Part shown: positions 34,002 to 42,207 of the stretch, piece after piece
Layout of the letters: every line of letters begins with the position of its first letter
How positions within the stretch are numbered: the stretch's first letter is position 1
From: JACCYQ01 sp036675565
Lineage (GTDB): Bacteria > Bacteroidota > Bacteroidia > Chitinophagales > Chitinophagaceae
Assembly: GCA_036675565.1 (NCBI GenBank)
Contig: JAKFER010000154.1
Location: 1-52,729 of the forward strand
Reading direction: 5' to 3'
Length of the DNA: 52,729 nt
Made by a program: the position numbers and the translations under genes
The notes under the pieces: model-generated
Databases searched by the model: none
What the model was told of the DNA's origin: nothing
Seen by the model: the letters and a program-made list of their open reading frames with translations, nothing else

Positions 34002-34369
34002 TTCTTTGGATTTTGCTGTTTCTTGATTTGTTCCAGTAATGTTTCCAGCTCTTCAATGCTGATATTGTTTTCTTTTACCATAAATGAAACCACATTGCTG
34101 AATGAGCCACCGAAATATCCTTTCATCATCTGTTTCATGGTCTTCTTAGAATATTCCGTTTTTTTCACCAGTGGGTAATATTCATGGTTACGTCCCACGA
34201 CATGGATTCCCACAAAATTCTTTTCTGCCAAAATCTTTAAAATGGTTGCTACCGTATTCTGGTGTGGTTTAGGCGCAGGCAATGCATCCATAATATCGCG
34301 GATAAATCCTTTTTCAATTTTCCACAATGCCTGCATTAATTGTTCTTCTGCCTTTGTAAGGGTTTTCAT
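33998..34369 (-). CDS. blaI: BlaI/MecI family transcriptional repressor
   Basis: A 123-residue winged-helix repressor. LTKAEEQLMQALWKIEKGFIRDIMDALP and HQNTVATILKILAEKNFVGIHVVGRNHEYYPLV form the DNA-binding domain, and the C-terminal helix (about 82-118) is the dimerisation part. In BlaI/MecI proteins this region is cut by the partner M56 protease, releasing the operator. It is the first gene of the operon, with four operator half-sites just upstream (34399-34434). The name reflects the family; no beta-lactamase gene is nearby, so the regulated function is probably not classical resistance. Confidence 0.95.
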   Translation of the reverse strand: MKTLTKAEEQLMQALWKIEKGFIRDIMDALPAPKPHQNTVATILKILAEKNFVGIHVVGRNHEYYPLVKKTEYSKKTMKQMMKGYFGGSFSNVVSFMVKENNISIEELETLLEQIKKQQNPKK

Positions 34370-34398
34370 GATCTTTTGACTTGAGAAGTTGAAAGTAT

Positions 34399-34434
34399 AA
34401 CTAATTGTTTAGTTGAACAACTAAATTTTTAGTT
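34399..34434 (-). promoter_or_regulatory. Four-half-site operator upstream of blaI
   Basis: Half-sites AACTAA (34399-34404), TTAGTT (34409-34414), AACTAA (34419-34424) and TTAGTT (34429-34434) all match exactly, alternate in orientation, and start at exact 10-bp intervals. The core is TTTAGTTG, AA, CAACTAAA (34408-34425). On the minus strand a TTG inside the array is followed 20 bp later by TACTTTC, close to the TAnnTTTG box, so the array overlaps the likely promoter. It is 30-65 bp upstream of the blaI ATG. I infer cooperative binding of two BlaI dimers. Confidence 0.8.
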
Positions 34435-34540
34435 TTAATAAAATATTTTTAGGTTAAGTCAGTTTGATTTCCTTTTTGCGCCATTTTAACGGGGGTTTGA
34501 CTTCAATTCCGTTATTTTGCATCAAACTTTTAAATTTAAC

Positions 34541-35230
34541 ATGGCCGAAGCAATAATAGAGTTGAGTAATGTAAGCATTTTCCAGGGTGATAACCTGATT
34601 TTACAGGATGTAAACCTGGTTGTTAATAAAGGAGAATTTGTATACCTGGTAGGTAAAACAGGAACTGGTAAATCCAGTTTATTAAAAACACTTTATGGCG
34701 AATTGCCTTTGAAAGAAGGGGAGGGAACAATTGCCGGGTATAATCTTCGGGAACTGACCTGGCGCAAGATTCCTTACCTGCGTCGCACATTGGGTGTGGT
34801 GTTCCAGGACTTTCAGTTACTGACTGACAGGAACATCAATGAGAATTTAAAATTTGTGATGCGGGCTACGGGTTGGACCAATGCCAAACTGATGGATGAT
34901 AAAATCATTGATGTATTAGATAAAGTTGGTTTAAAATCAAAAGGGTTTAAAATGCCCCATGAATTAAGTGGTGGCGAGCAGCAAAGGGTAGATATTGCAC
35001 GTGCATTATTAAATTCTCCGAAGCTGATACTGGCCGACGAACCAACAGGAAACCTGGATCCTGAAACTTCAGACGAGATCATGCAATTACTTTTCCAGAT
35101 TTCAAAAGAATTCAACACGGCCATTGTAATGGCTACACATGATTATATGGTTATCAATAAATACCCGGCAAGAGTAGTTCGTACAGAACGCGGCCAGGTA
35201 ATAGATAATGCTACCATAACAATGCTATAA
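34541..35230 (+). CDS. ftsE: Cell-division ATP-binding protein FtsE-like ABC ATPase
   Basis: A 229-residue ABC ATPase. Walker A is GKTGTGKSS, the Q-loop is VFQDFQLLTDRNI, the signature is LSGGEQQR and Walker B is LILADEPTGNLDP, followed by the switch His in ATHDY. The sequence style and length fit FtsE, which with FtsX controls septal peptidoglycan hydrolases. No ftsX follows; the next gene is on the other strand and its stop overlaps the ftsE 3' end by 20 bp. The start is the Met of MAEAIIELSNVS (34541) rather than an ATG 24 bp earlier. Confidence 0.85.
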   Translation: MAEAIIELSNVSIFQGDNLILQDVNLVVNKGEFVYLVGKTGTGKSSLLKTLYGELPLKEGEGTIAGYNLRELTWRKIPYLRRTLGVVFQDFQLLTDRNINENLKFVMRATGWTNAKLMDDKIIDVLDKVGLKSKGFKMPHELSGGEQQRVDIARALLNSPKLILADEPTGNLDPETSDEIMQLLFQISKEFNTAIVMATHDYMVINKYPARVVRTERGQVIDNATITML

Positions 35231-36350
35231 TGGTTTCTGCATTATTAACGTTGTCATAATGGTGCTGTAGGATTTTTTTACGTAATAAGATTTCTTCTTC
35301 TGCAAAAGGCTGGCGATACAATTGCATGATGATAGAAGCCATAGCTTCTGCATTGGATGCGATATGACATGCAGGTTCTACTTCGGACCCGGACACGGCC
35401 GCTTCATTCACAATACAATGCCTTCCCGCAAAAATAGCCTGCAACACTTTTAACTTTACACCCGTTGTATTGAAAGAAGGAATAACATTGATCTGTGCTT
35501 TCTGAATCAATTCTTCCATTTCAGTTCCGGATGGATCCGCAACAAGGCAGGTATTTTCATACATGTGAACCAGTTTCTGCAGTTTTTCGGAAGGGTTCTT
35601 ACCTGCAATAACCAATGGAATATTTATTTTACTAAAAATCTTTTGTAATAACCAGGTTGCTGCTTTTTCATTTTCCGCAACAGCGAGATTCCCGTGGTAA
35701 AGACAAAAATTACCTATGCCTTCCTTAGATTCTACTTTGGTGTAGGGAATAAATGCAGGCAGGTGAATGGTGTTTTTAAGGTGGTACTGGTGATTAAAAA
35801 CAGAAACATCCTTTTCGCAAATAGCCGCATACAGGCAATCTTCGGGTAATGATTGCTGGTAGGTTTGTAATAACCTTCCTTCATTGCGGTAATACATTTT
35901 TTTCAAAAATCGAAGTTCAGCATCTGCCAGTTGTTTGTAATAAGCACTTTCATCGTTGTGTAATCGCACCAAAATTTTTCTGTTAGTAGGGTGCAGGTAC
36001 CGGGCAACACCTGAACAATGAATCCCTTCCAGTAAAACAGGATGGTTATCCTTGTTCAGGTTTTCAATCAGCGTATTATTTATTCTTGATGAAACGATGT
36101 AAGGCAGATCGAATGAAAAGCTTTTATGACCGGTTTTGCGTTCATAAATATGGATCGATTCGCAATAACCATTTAATTCATTCGGATTACCACGCAGGTT
36201 ATAACAAAAATAGTGCAGGTGGATTTTAATACCCAGTTCATGCAGGGTTTTGATCTTATAAAACATATCAACGGCCCCGCCATAATCCGGTGGAAATGGT
36301 ACATCGAGACAAACAATATGCAGGTGTTTATTTTTCAAAAGTTGATGCAT
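35211..36350 (-). CDS. Glycosyltransferase, GT-B fold (group 1-like)
   Basis: A 379-residue predicted glycosyltransferase. The N-terminal HIVCLDVPFPPDYGGAVDMFYKIKTLHELGIKIHLHYF is the acceptor-side Rossmann domain with the GG loop. NFCLYHGNLAVAENEKAATWLL starts the donor domain, and IPSFNTTGVKLKVLQAIFAGRHCIVNEAAVSG matches the E/KxG..KLLEAM-like sugar-nucleotide region. The donor and acceptor are unknown. It overlaps the upstream glycosyltransferase gene by 23 bp, is the last gene of the operon, and converges on ftsE with a 20-bp overlap. Confidence 0.85.
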   Translation of the reverse strand: MHQLLKNKHLHIVCLDVPFPPDYGGAVDMFYKIKTLHELGIKIHLHYFCYNLRGNPNELNGYCESIHIYERKTGHKSFSFDLPYIVSSRINNTLIENLNKDNHPVLLEGIHCSGVARYLHPTNRKILVRLHNDESAYYKQLADAELRFLKKMYYRNEGRLLQTYQQSLPEDCLYAAICEKDVSVFNHQYHLKNTIHLPAFIPYTKVESKEGIGNFCLYHGNLAVAENEKAATWLLQKIFSKINIPLVIAGKNPSEKLQKLVHMYENTCLVADPSGTEMEELIQKAQINVIPSFNTTGVKLKVLQAIFAGRHCIVNEAAVSGSEVEPACHIASNAEAMASIIMQLYRQPFAEEEILLRKKILQHHYDNVNNAETIIALLW

Positions 36351-37416
36351 AAATATCCATAAGCTTTTTTTCTTCCTGTTGCCAGTTTAAAAAAGCCCGT
36401 GCTTTTAAACAGTTTTCTTGTAATTGCTTATATAAAACATCATTATTGAGCAGATTGTTTATAGCCCTCGCAATTGTTTCCGGTTTCAGGTCATTTATGA
36501 GCAGGGCAACCTGGTATGTATCATTGATTCTTTTATACTCAGGGTAATTCATACAAACCTGTGGCAGACCGGCATTTATATAATCAAAAAACTTATTAGC
36601 CAGGGAATAATACTGATTCAACCCTTTGGCTTCAACCAGGTTAACGCCAACCATGGCCTTTGCGGCATAAACAGGCAACTCAAAAGGGGGGAGCATTCCT
36701 TTCAGCAATACTTTGTTTTCGAGGTTACGGGATTTAATACCTTTTTTAAATTGACGCATATAGTTACCATCGCCACAAACAACCAGTGTTGCATCAATCA
36801 ATTTTAATGCGTCTGATAATTGATCAAGGGCTCTCCCTTCATTTACCGCTCCCTGGTAAAGAACGGTTCGCTCTTTTTGTGCAATGGGAATATCCTGTAG
36901 CAAGGGCATGTTGCGGATAACCTGGTATTGTACATTATACAATTTGTAAAATTCATCAGCAATGCTTGTGCCTACCGTATATCCATTAGGAAATTGAGGC
37001 ACACTATATTTTTCAATGCTTTTCCAGATAGTTTGAATGACCGGCCGGGAAATAATTTCTTTCATCTCGCAGAACAATTCATGTGCATCATACAATCTTT
37101 TTTTATTCCTGATTTTGGATACAAATAAAACAGGAAGGATGGTGTCAAGATCAATGGCACATAAAGCATCGGTTTTTTTGAAAACCAGGTAGAAGAAAAG
37201 ACGAAGACTATATTCTAAATAAAACAGGGGACCTTTATTAAAAAAGCATCTTAATCTTTTTTGTTTGAATTTTTGAGGAGTAAGTGGAATGGATGTTCGT
37301 CTTCTGCGGCCAACCAGTAATACATCATAATTATTTTCTGCAAGCGTTGTGCAGATACGATGCATACGCTGATCATAACTAAGATCGTTTGTAACAGTAA
37401 ATACAACTTGTCTCAA
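36328..37416 (-). CDS. Glycosyltransferase family 4-like protein, TTG start
   Basis: A 362-residue predicted GT-B glycosyltransferase. FTVTNDLSYDQRMHRICTTLAENNYDVLLVGRRR is the N-terminal domain, and RTVLYQGAVNEGRALDQLSDAL with YYSLANKFFDYINAGLPQVCMNYPEYK is the donor domain with its conserved K/E region. The start codon is TTG at 37416: a stop (that of the preceding gene) lies two codons upstream in the same frame, and the next in-frame Met is inside the fold. It is the middle gene of the operon. It likely adds a sugar to a surface glycan. Confidence 0.87.
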   Translation of the reverse strand: MRQVVFTVTNDLSYDQRMHRICTTLAENNYDVLLVGRRRRTSIPLTPQKFKQKRLRCFFNKGPLFYLEYSLRLFFYLVFKKTDALCAIDLDTILPVLFVSKIRNKKRLYDAHELFCEMKEIISRPVIQTIWKSIEKYSVPQFPNGYTVGTSIADEFYKLYNVQYQVIRNMPLLQDIPIAQKERTVLYQGAVNEGRALDQLSDALKLIDATLVVCGDGNYMRQFKKGIKSRNLENKVLLKGMLPPFELPVYAAKAMVGVNLVEAKGLNQYYSLANKFFDYINAGLPQVCMNYPEYKRINDTYQVALLINDLKPETIARAINNLLNNDVLYKQLQENCLKARAFLNWQQEEKKLMDIYASTFEK

Positions 37417-37419
37417 ACC

Positions 37420-38427
37420 TTATTGGAGATTTATTTTTTGATAGATCATTTCAATCGCTTCAACAGTTTTAACACCATCCAAAACAGTGGGGAAGGGGTG
37501 CTGATCATCCATTAATACCCTTACAAGGTTTTCATACACGTGTTGGTGATTACTCATCAAAGGCCTGGATGTTTCATGCAGCATCGGGATTTCTGCAATA
37601 AGAAAATCACTGTCATTTCGGGTACATAAATATTCCACCTTATTTATATATTCTCCACCAATTTTTACCGTGCCATTTTCTGCCACAATAGTCAATGCTA
37701 TTTCCATGTTTTTTAAATAAGTATTTACAGACCAGTTCAAGGTGCCAATGGTTCCATTTTTCATTTTAATGGCAGCGGCTCCGTCATCTTCAAATTCCAT
37801 AACGGTTGTATGTGCATTGTTTTTCCGGAATCCATTTACTTCCGCAATATCTCCCAATAACCAAAGTAAAACATCAATGTAATGACTGAACTGGGTATAT
37901 AATGTGCCGCCATCAGGAAACACAGAGCCATGCCAGTTATTCTCGTAATATGAAATTGGCCTGTTCCATAAGCAACTTAAATGAAAATTATAGATTTTCC
38001 CTGCATGACCATTTTGAATCCAATTTTTAGCCTGCTGCAATGCGGGAATATATCTGCCTGATTTTACAACGAACAATTTGCGCCTGCAATACTTCATGGT
38101 TTCCATGATCTGCCTGGCCGCTGCTCCCGTAATACACAAAGGCTTTTCGCATAAAACATGTTTGCCCGCCTGTAAAGATTTAATGCAATGTTCCGCATGC
38201 ATGCCATTGGGCGTACAAATGCTGATAACATTTGCATCTTTTTCATGCAGTAAAAGATCATCTATTGAATAGTAGGCTTTCACACTATAACGTTGCGCCA
38301 TTTCATCTGCCCTGGTTTTATCCATATCGCATACAGCCACAAGCTTTCCCGTTTTAACGATCTGTTCGGCATGCCGTTCTCCAATCCTGCCACAGCCAAT
38401 CAATACAAATAATAAATTATTCTCCAT
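37420..38427 (-). CDS. Gfo/Idh/MocA family oxidoreductase
   Basis: A 335-residue NAD(P)-dependent sugar oxidoreductase. LFVLIGCGRIGERHAEQI is the dinucleotide loop, SICTPNGMHAEHCIKSLQAGKHVLCEKPL contains the catalytic EKP motif, and GSVFPDGGTLYTQFSHYIDVLLWLLG is the C-terminal substrate region with the conserved D-x3-H-like face. It is probably a nucleotide-sugar or sugar dehydrogenase acting before the two glycosyltransferases downstream (3-bp gap). The three genes look like one small glycan operon; the pathway product is unknown. Confidence 0.9.
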   Translation of the reverse strand: MENNLLFVLIGCGRIGERHAEQIVKTGKLVAVCDMDKTRADEMAQRYSVKAYYSIDDLLLHEKDANVISICTPNGMHAEHCIKSLQAGKHVLCEKPLCITGAAARQIMETMKYCRRKLFVVKSGRYIPALQQAKNWIQNGHAGKIYNFHLSCLWNRPISYYENNWHGSVFPDGGTLYTQFSHYIDVLLWLLGDIAEVNGFRKNNAHTTVMEFEDDGAAAIKMKNGTIGTLNWSVNTYLKNMEIALTIVAENGTVKIGGEYINKVEYLCTRNDSDFLIAEIPMLHETSRPLMSNHQHVYENLVRVLMDDQHPFPTVLDGVKTVEAIEMIYQKINLQ

Positions 38428-38543
38428 CCGCTATTTTTATCAGGGCCAAATATACAGGTAAGTAACGCAAAAATATTTTCCCTTAATAGAGCGAAACGAT
38501 TCTTATTGAATCAATACAAATGAAAACTGTAATTCCTATAAAT

Positions 38544-38572
38544 AAAAAAACCCCGGTGTTATTACCGGGGTT
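38544..38572 (-). terminator. Terminator of the TonB-dependent receptor gene
   Basis: Stem AACCCCGGT (38549-38557) and ACCGGGGTT (38564-38572), 6-nt loop. On the minus strand it runs into T7. It lies 20 bp past the receptor stop codon. Confidence 0.92.
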
Positions 38573-38592
38573 GAAGCATAATTATTTCTTTT

Positions 38593-41211
38593 TTAAAAAT
38601 TCATTCCTTCATTAGCACCTTGCATACTTTCTCTTTCTCCTCTCATATTTTTACGTTTGAATAAAGCAGCATCAAACTTACCAAAGCGCCAGCTGAAATT
38701 TAACCGAACAACTTGCTGGTCCCTGATCCTGCTAACATTCTGAACAAAAAATGCTGATTCTGCAAATGAATCATATTCTCTTGTCCTCAAAATATCATTC
38801 ACATTTAATGAAATCGATGCATTTTTCTTTTCGAGGAAATCAAATTTCACGGCCATATCCATTCCAAAATTCGGCCTGATAAATCCTTGTGCAACTGACT
38901 GGCTTCCGCCACCCCACATCATGCCACGTCCGCCTCCGCCTTGTGGCGAAATGGTTTTTGACTGGTAGTCGCCTGATAATTGCACAGTAAAATTCTTAGG
39001 TAGTTTGAAGTTGTTACTGATTTTGGCAAAATAACTTACAAACTGGTCTTGCTCTTCGATCGGTAAATTATCAATCTTGATATCGGCCGTATAAAAATTC
39101 ACATTACTGGTAACATCCCACCATCGGGTGATCTTATTTTTAGCTGTTAATTCCAAACCCGTTACATAACTGCGATTCGCATTAATATAGGTGTTTACCA
39201 AAGCATCTTTACCTGTGGCCGGGTTCAGTTCTTTGTCCTGGTAGCGGGTAATCAGGTCGGTAGTATTTTTAAAATAAACAGAGGCCAGGAAATTGTCTTT
39301 ATTCTTGAAAAGTTTGGAATAAGATAATTCAATGGAGTTGGTGAATTCCGGGTTCAAACCTGGATTACCACGACTCAGGTTCAAAGAATCCGAGTAATCG
39401 GTAAATGGTGATAACTGCCAGAAATTGGGGCGATTGATCCGGCGGGAATAATTCAACTGCAATTCCTGGTCATTTTTAAGTTGCTGACTTAAGAATACAC
39501 TGGGGAACAAACTAACCGGAAATTTGATATCGAAAGACTCATTTTTATCCGGTAAAATTCCTTCATAATTTGAACTTTCAACACGCATACCCAACTGGTA
39601 TCCGAAAGTATTGATACGGTTTGTGTAGGTAGCATATCCTGCATACACCTGGTCTGTACTTTCATATTTAACGGACAATGGTACATTCAAAACTAGTTGC
39701 CCATTAGAAGGATTCACAAAGTAAAAATTATTGTTGCTGCTGGCTTTGCGAACGGATGCACGAACACCAGCTTCAAACTTTGATTTATCATTGATCGGGT
39801 TGATGAAATCCGTTTGTACCACAAGGTTACTATTGTTCCCGCTGGCCATTTGTTGTTGCTGGAATGAGCGATCCAATTGATTTACATTATTGTAATAATC
39901 ATTGCGAATGATATTGATATTGTTGTTATTGCTTTTATTAAAAGTTGCGTCTGCTGTTAATTCCCTGCCTGCTTTTGGAAAAATATGTTTAAAGCTTGCA
40001 CTAACACCTTTATTACGAAAACGTCCGTCCGTATTAGATAAACGCTCAGAATAAGACGAAGTTTTTGGATTGAATAACGAATCAATATATAACTGGCTTT
40101 CAGTATTCGGTCTGAAACGTCCTTCAACATATGTTCCGCTCAATGTAAAAGTGTTGCGGTTATCAATAAAATAATCAAAACCCGCACGACCAAACATAAA
40201 CCGGCCATTCATGATACTTTCATCCACCTGGTTTAAATAAGTGTCAGGAGATCCATAGGTAGTTCTTTTGGTAGTGCCATTGCTAATTGATTTGCGTTGG
40301 TTGTAATTGGCACTGGCAAAGAAATTCACTTTATCCTGGCGAATATTAATATCCGCACCGCCACCCACACGTAATCGGGAATCCACATTGGCTCTTAATC
40401 CTCCGTTATAACCTACTTTTTTATTTTTCTTTAAAACGATATTCAAAATTCCGGCAGTACCACCCGATGCATCGAATTTTGCAGAAGGATTGGTGATCAC
40501 TTCCACACTTTCTATCGCATCTGCAGGGATTTGTTCAAGCGTTAACGTTGTCGGTCTGCCATCAACAAATATCTGTGGCGTATTATTTCTTAATGAAACA
40601 TTTCCATCAATATCTACATTCAGCGAAGGAACATTGCGCATTACATCAACGCCTGTTCCGCCTGCTGTAACTATATTCTGGTCTACATTAAAGATTTTTC
40701 GGTCAATTCCTAACTGCATTAAAGGTTTGCTGGAAGTAACCACCACGTTGCCCAATACTTTTTCATCAATTTGCAAACTAATATTGCCAAGGTCCTTATC
40801 CAGTTTATTCATCATAGCAGCCATATCCGGGCGGCCTCCGCCCTGGAGATCCTTCATATCAAAAAAAGATACCTTTTGTTCATATGGTTGAAACCCGATA
40901 CCTGAAATACGTAATGTATATTGACCCATTACCGGAACATTCTCTAAAGAGAAATCACCATTGGCTTGTGTTAACATGCCAGATACAACTACATCTTTTC
41001 TTTGTTTGGTAACAGAGTCAACTCTTGTCTGGTATAATTGAACTGAAGTAGCATCGATTGGTTTCTTTGTGATGGAGTCTACTATTTTACCATAAAACCT
41101 GCCTGTTACGCCTGCGGCCCGATTTCCCATACCATTTGGTTGTTGGGCCATCAAAATGGTTCCAAGGAAAACCGTGATTAAGCCTAATGTAAATTTTTTC
41201 ATTTTTCTCAT
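38593..41211 (-). CDS. TonB-dependent receptor-like outer-membrane beta-barrel protein
   Basis: An 872-residue protein. The signal peptide ends near LMAQ (about 22). Residues about 36-135 are a carboxypeptidase-regulatory-like domain (GRFYGKIVDSITKKPIDATSVQLY, then NGDFSLENVPVMGQYTLRISGIGF). Residues about 150-265 are the plug (QIFVDGRPTTLTLEQIPADAIESVEVITNPSAKFDASGGTAGILNIVLKKNK), and the rest is the barrel of the outer-membrane beta-barrel 3 type, with a Gly/Met-rich loop near 765-780. The ligand is unknown. A site resembling the blaI operator lies 21-37 bp upstream of the ATG. Start 41202 is also possible. Confidence 0.92.
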   Translation of the reverse strand: MRKMKKFTLGLITVFLGTILMAQQPNGMGNRAAGVTGRFYGKIVDSITKKPIDATSVQLYQTRVDSVTKQRKDVVVSGMLTQANGDFSLENVPVMGQYTLRISGIGFQPYEQKVSFFDMKDLQGGGRPDMAAMMNKLDKDLGNISLQIDEKVLGNVVVTSSKPLMQLGIDRKIFNVDQNIVTAGGTGVDVMRNVPSLNVDIDGNVSLRNNTPQIFVDGRPTTLTLEQIPADAIESVEVITNPSAKFDASGGTAGILNIVLKKNKKVGYNGGLRANVDSRLRVGGGADINIRQDKVNFFASANYNQRKSISNGTTKRTTYGSPDTYLNQVDESIMNGRFMFGRAGFDYFIDNRNTFTLSGTYVEGRFRPNTESQLYIDSLFNPKTSSYSERLSNTDGRFRNKGVSASFKHIFPKAGRELTADATFNKSNNNNINIIRNDYYNNVNQLDRSFQQQQMASGNNSNLVVQTDFINPINDKSKFEAGVRASVRKASSNNNFYFVNPSNGQLVLNVPLSVKYESTDQVYAGYATYTNRINTFGYQLGMRVESSNYEGILPDKNESFDIKFPVSLFPSVFLSQQLKNDQELQLNYSRRINRPNFWQLSPFTDYSDSLNLSRGNPGLNPEFTNSIELSYSKLFKNKDNFLASVYFKNTTDLITRYQDKELNPATGKDALVNTYINANRSYVTGLELTAKNKITRWWDVTSNVNFYTADIKIDNLPIEEQDQFVSYFAKISNNFKLPKNFTVQLSGDYQSKTISPQGGGGRGMMWGGGSQSVAQGFIRPNFGMDMAVKFDFLEKKNASISLNVNDILRTREYDSFAESAFFVQNVSRIRDQQVVRLNFSWRFGKFDAALFKRKNMRGERESMQGANEGMNF

Positions 41212-41231
41212 GTATTATTTTAAATGCGCTG

Positions 41232-41248
41232 CAAGTTGTTCAACTAAA
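41232..41248 (-). promoter_or_regulatory. Putative BlaI-type operator upstream of the TonB receptor gene
   Basis: On the minus strand TTTAGTTGAACAACT (41248-41234) is identical over 15 bp to the core of the blaI operator. The first half-site TTAGTT is exact. The second is AACTTG instead of AACTAA. Half-site spacing is the same 10 bp. Only one dimer site is present, against two at blaI. It is 21-37 bp upstream of the gene start, in promoter position. Confidence 0.5.
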
Positions 41249-41310
41249 AGTGATTATTTCGTTAATGTTGGATAAATGGTTACATCTTATTTATAAAAGG
41301 GAGGGATTCA

Positions 41311-41859
41311 TCATTTCATCAATAAAAAAACCAAAAGAGCCTGGAATACTCCGATCATCAAACCCAATGAAACAGACCAGTAAACAATAACCCGATTGAT
41401 GGGGGAAAACAATTTGTTGATCTTATCATCACTTATCGTAGCTACTTTATCACTGATCATCTCACCTGATTTCCATTCCTGTTGCAGGCTGTCCATATAT
41501 TGGTTCATGACGGTTGGGAACAGTGTTTCCATTTCTTTCATAAAAACCTTCTTCAGTGCAACAATCGTTTGTTCTCCAATCAGCATTCCCACATAGGGTA
41601 ATTCTTTAACCAGTCTTATCCTTAAAAAATCATCAACCTGGGAGTCTGCCAGTTCCATTAGTTTTTCGAAAGACCGTGTTCCTGTCAATTCCTTACGTAC
41701 ATCCGCCAATAAGACGTCTGCATTTAAAAATACTTTTGCTCCCTGTAAAAGAATTTCTCTTTTCTTTTTTTTAGACAAATAAAACCGGTTAAATACGAGA
41801 CTTAAAAGGAAAGCGATACAAGGCGGAATAATGATGGCTAAAATAAAAAGCATGTACAT
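41311..41859 (-). CDS. Two-helix membrane protein of unknown function
   Basis: A 182-residue protein with an N-terminal hydrophobic segment (about 3-24), a cytoplasmic or periplasmic helical core of about 130 residues, and a second hydrophobic segment at the C-terminus (about 157-181). The core (VRKELTGTRSFEKLMELADSQVDDFLRIRL, then MEMETLFPTVMNQYMDSL-like) faintly recalls DUF445 proteins, but the match is too weak to assign. The gene lies between the TonB receptor and tRNA-His on the same strand, 99 bp upstream of the receptor. Confidence 0.65.
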   Translation of the reverse strand: MYMLFILAIIIPPCIAFLLSLVFNRFYLSKKKKREILLQGAKVFLNADVLLADVRKELTGTRSFEKLMELADSQVDDFLRIRLVKELPYVGMLIGEQTIVALKKVFMKEMETLFPTVMNQYMDSLQQEWKSGEMISDKVATISDDKINKLFSPINRVIVYWSVSLGLMIGVFQALLVFLLMK

Positions 41860-41881
41860 ATGATGTATTAAAATGGAAAAA

Positions 41882-41900
41882 CCCGGTCATAAAGACCGGG
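41882..41900 (-). terminator. Terminator of tRNA-His
   Basis: Stem CCCGGTC (41882-41888) and GACCGGG (41894-41900), 5-nt loop. On the minus strand it is followed by GTTTTTC, and it begins 8 bp after the tRNA end. Confidence 0.75.
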
Positions 41901-41908
41901 CAAACCTG

Positions 41909-41983
41909 GGTGGCTAATGGGGCTCGAACCCACGACCTCTAGAACCACAATCTAGCGCTCTAACCAACTGAGCTATAACCACC
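41909..41983 (-). tRNA. tRNA-His (anticodon GTG)
   Basis: On the minus strand the acceptor GTGGTTA pairs with TAGCCAC. An extra 5' G (41983) faces C73, the hallmark of tRNA-His. The D-arm is GCTCAGTTGGTTAGAGC, the anticodon stem CTAGA/TCTAG has loop TTGTGGT, and the T-arm is GTGGGTTCGAGCCCCAT. CCA is not encoded. Confidence 0.97.
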
Positions 41984-42102
41984 GTTTTAATTCAGGCGCA
42001 AAAATAAGTAAAATGAATTCAGTTCAAAAAATAAAAAAACGTTTCGGGTATTATTGTTGCATTTAACAAAGTTCGGTAGCATTTACCATTTAATTCATAA
42101 AT

Positions 42103-42128
42103 AAACCTTTGTTATAAAACCTTTGTTA
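42103..42128. repeat. Two 12-bp direct repeats upstream of prc
   Basis: AAACCTTTGTTA occurs at 42103-42114 and 42117-42128 (14-bp period), with an inverted AACAAAG at about 42065-42071. This could be a binding site or part of a promoter region (the CCTTTG part resembles the end of a -7 box). The function is unknown. Confidence 0.5.
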
Positions 42129-42165
42129 AATGCCTGATATAGTACGAAATCCTCCGTTTTTGCGT

Positions 42166-42173
42166 TATTTTTG
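42166..42173 (+). promoter_or_regulatory. Probable -7 element TATTTTTG of prc
   Basis: Exact TAnnTTTG match. Transcription would begin near 42179 and leave about 29 nt before ATG 42208. This argues against the more upstream in-frame ATG at 42130. No TTG at the ideal distance was found. Confidence 0.4.
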
Positions 42174-42207
42174 GAATATGCGCAATGCATTTAAATATCT
42201 TACAAAT

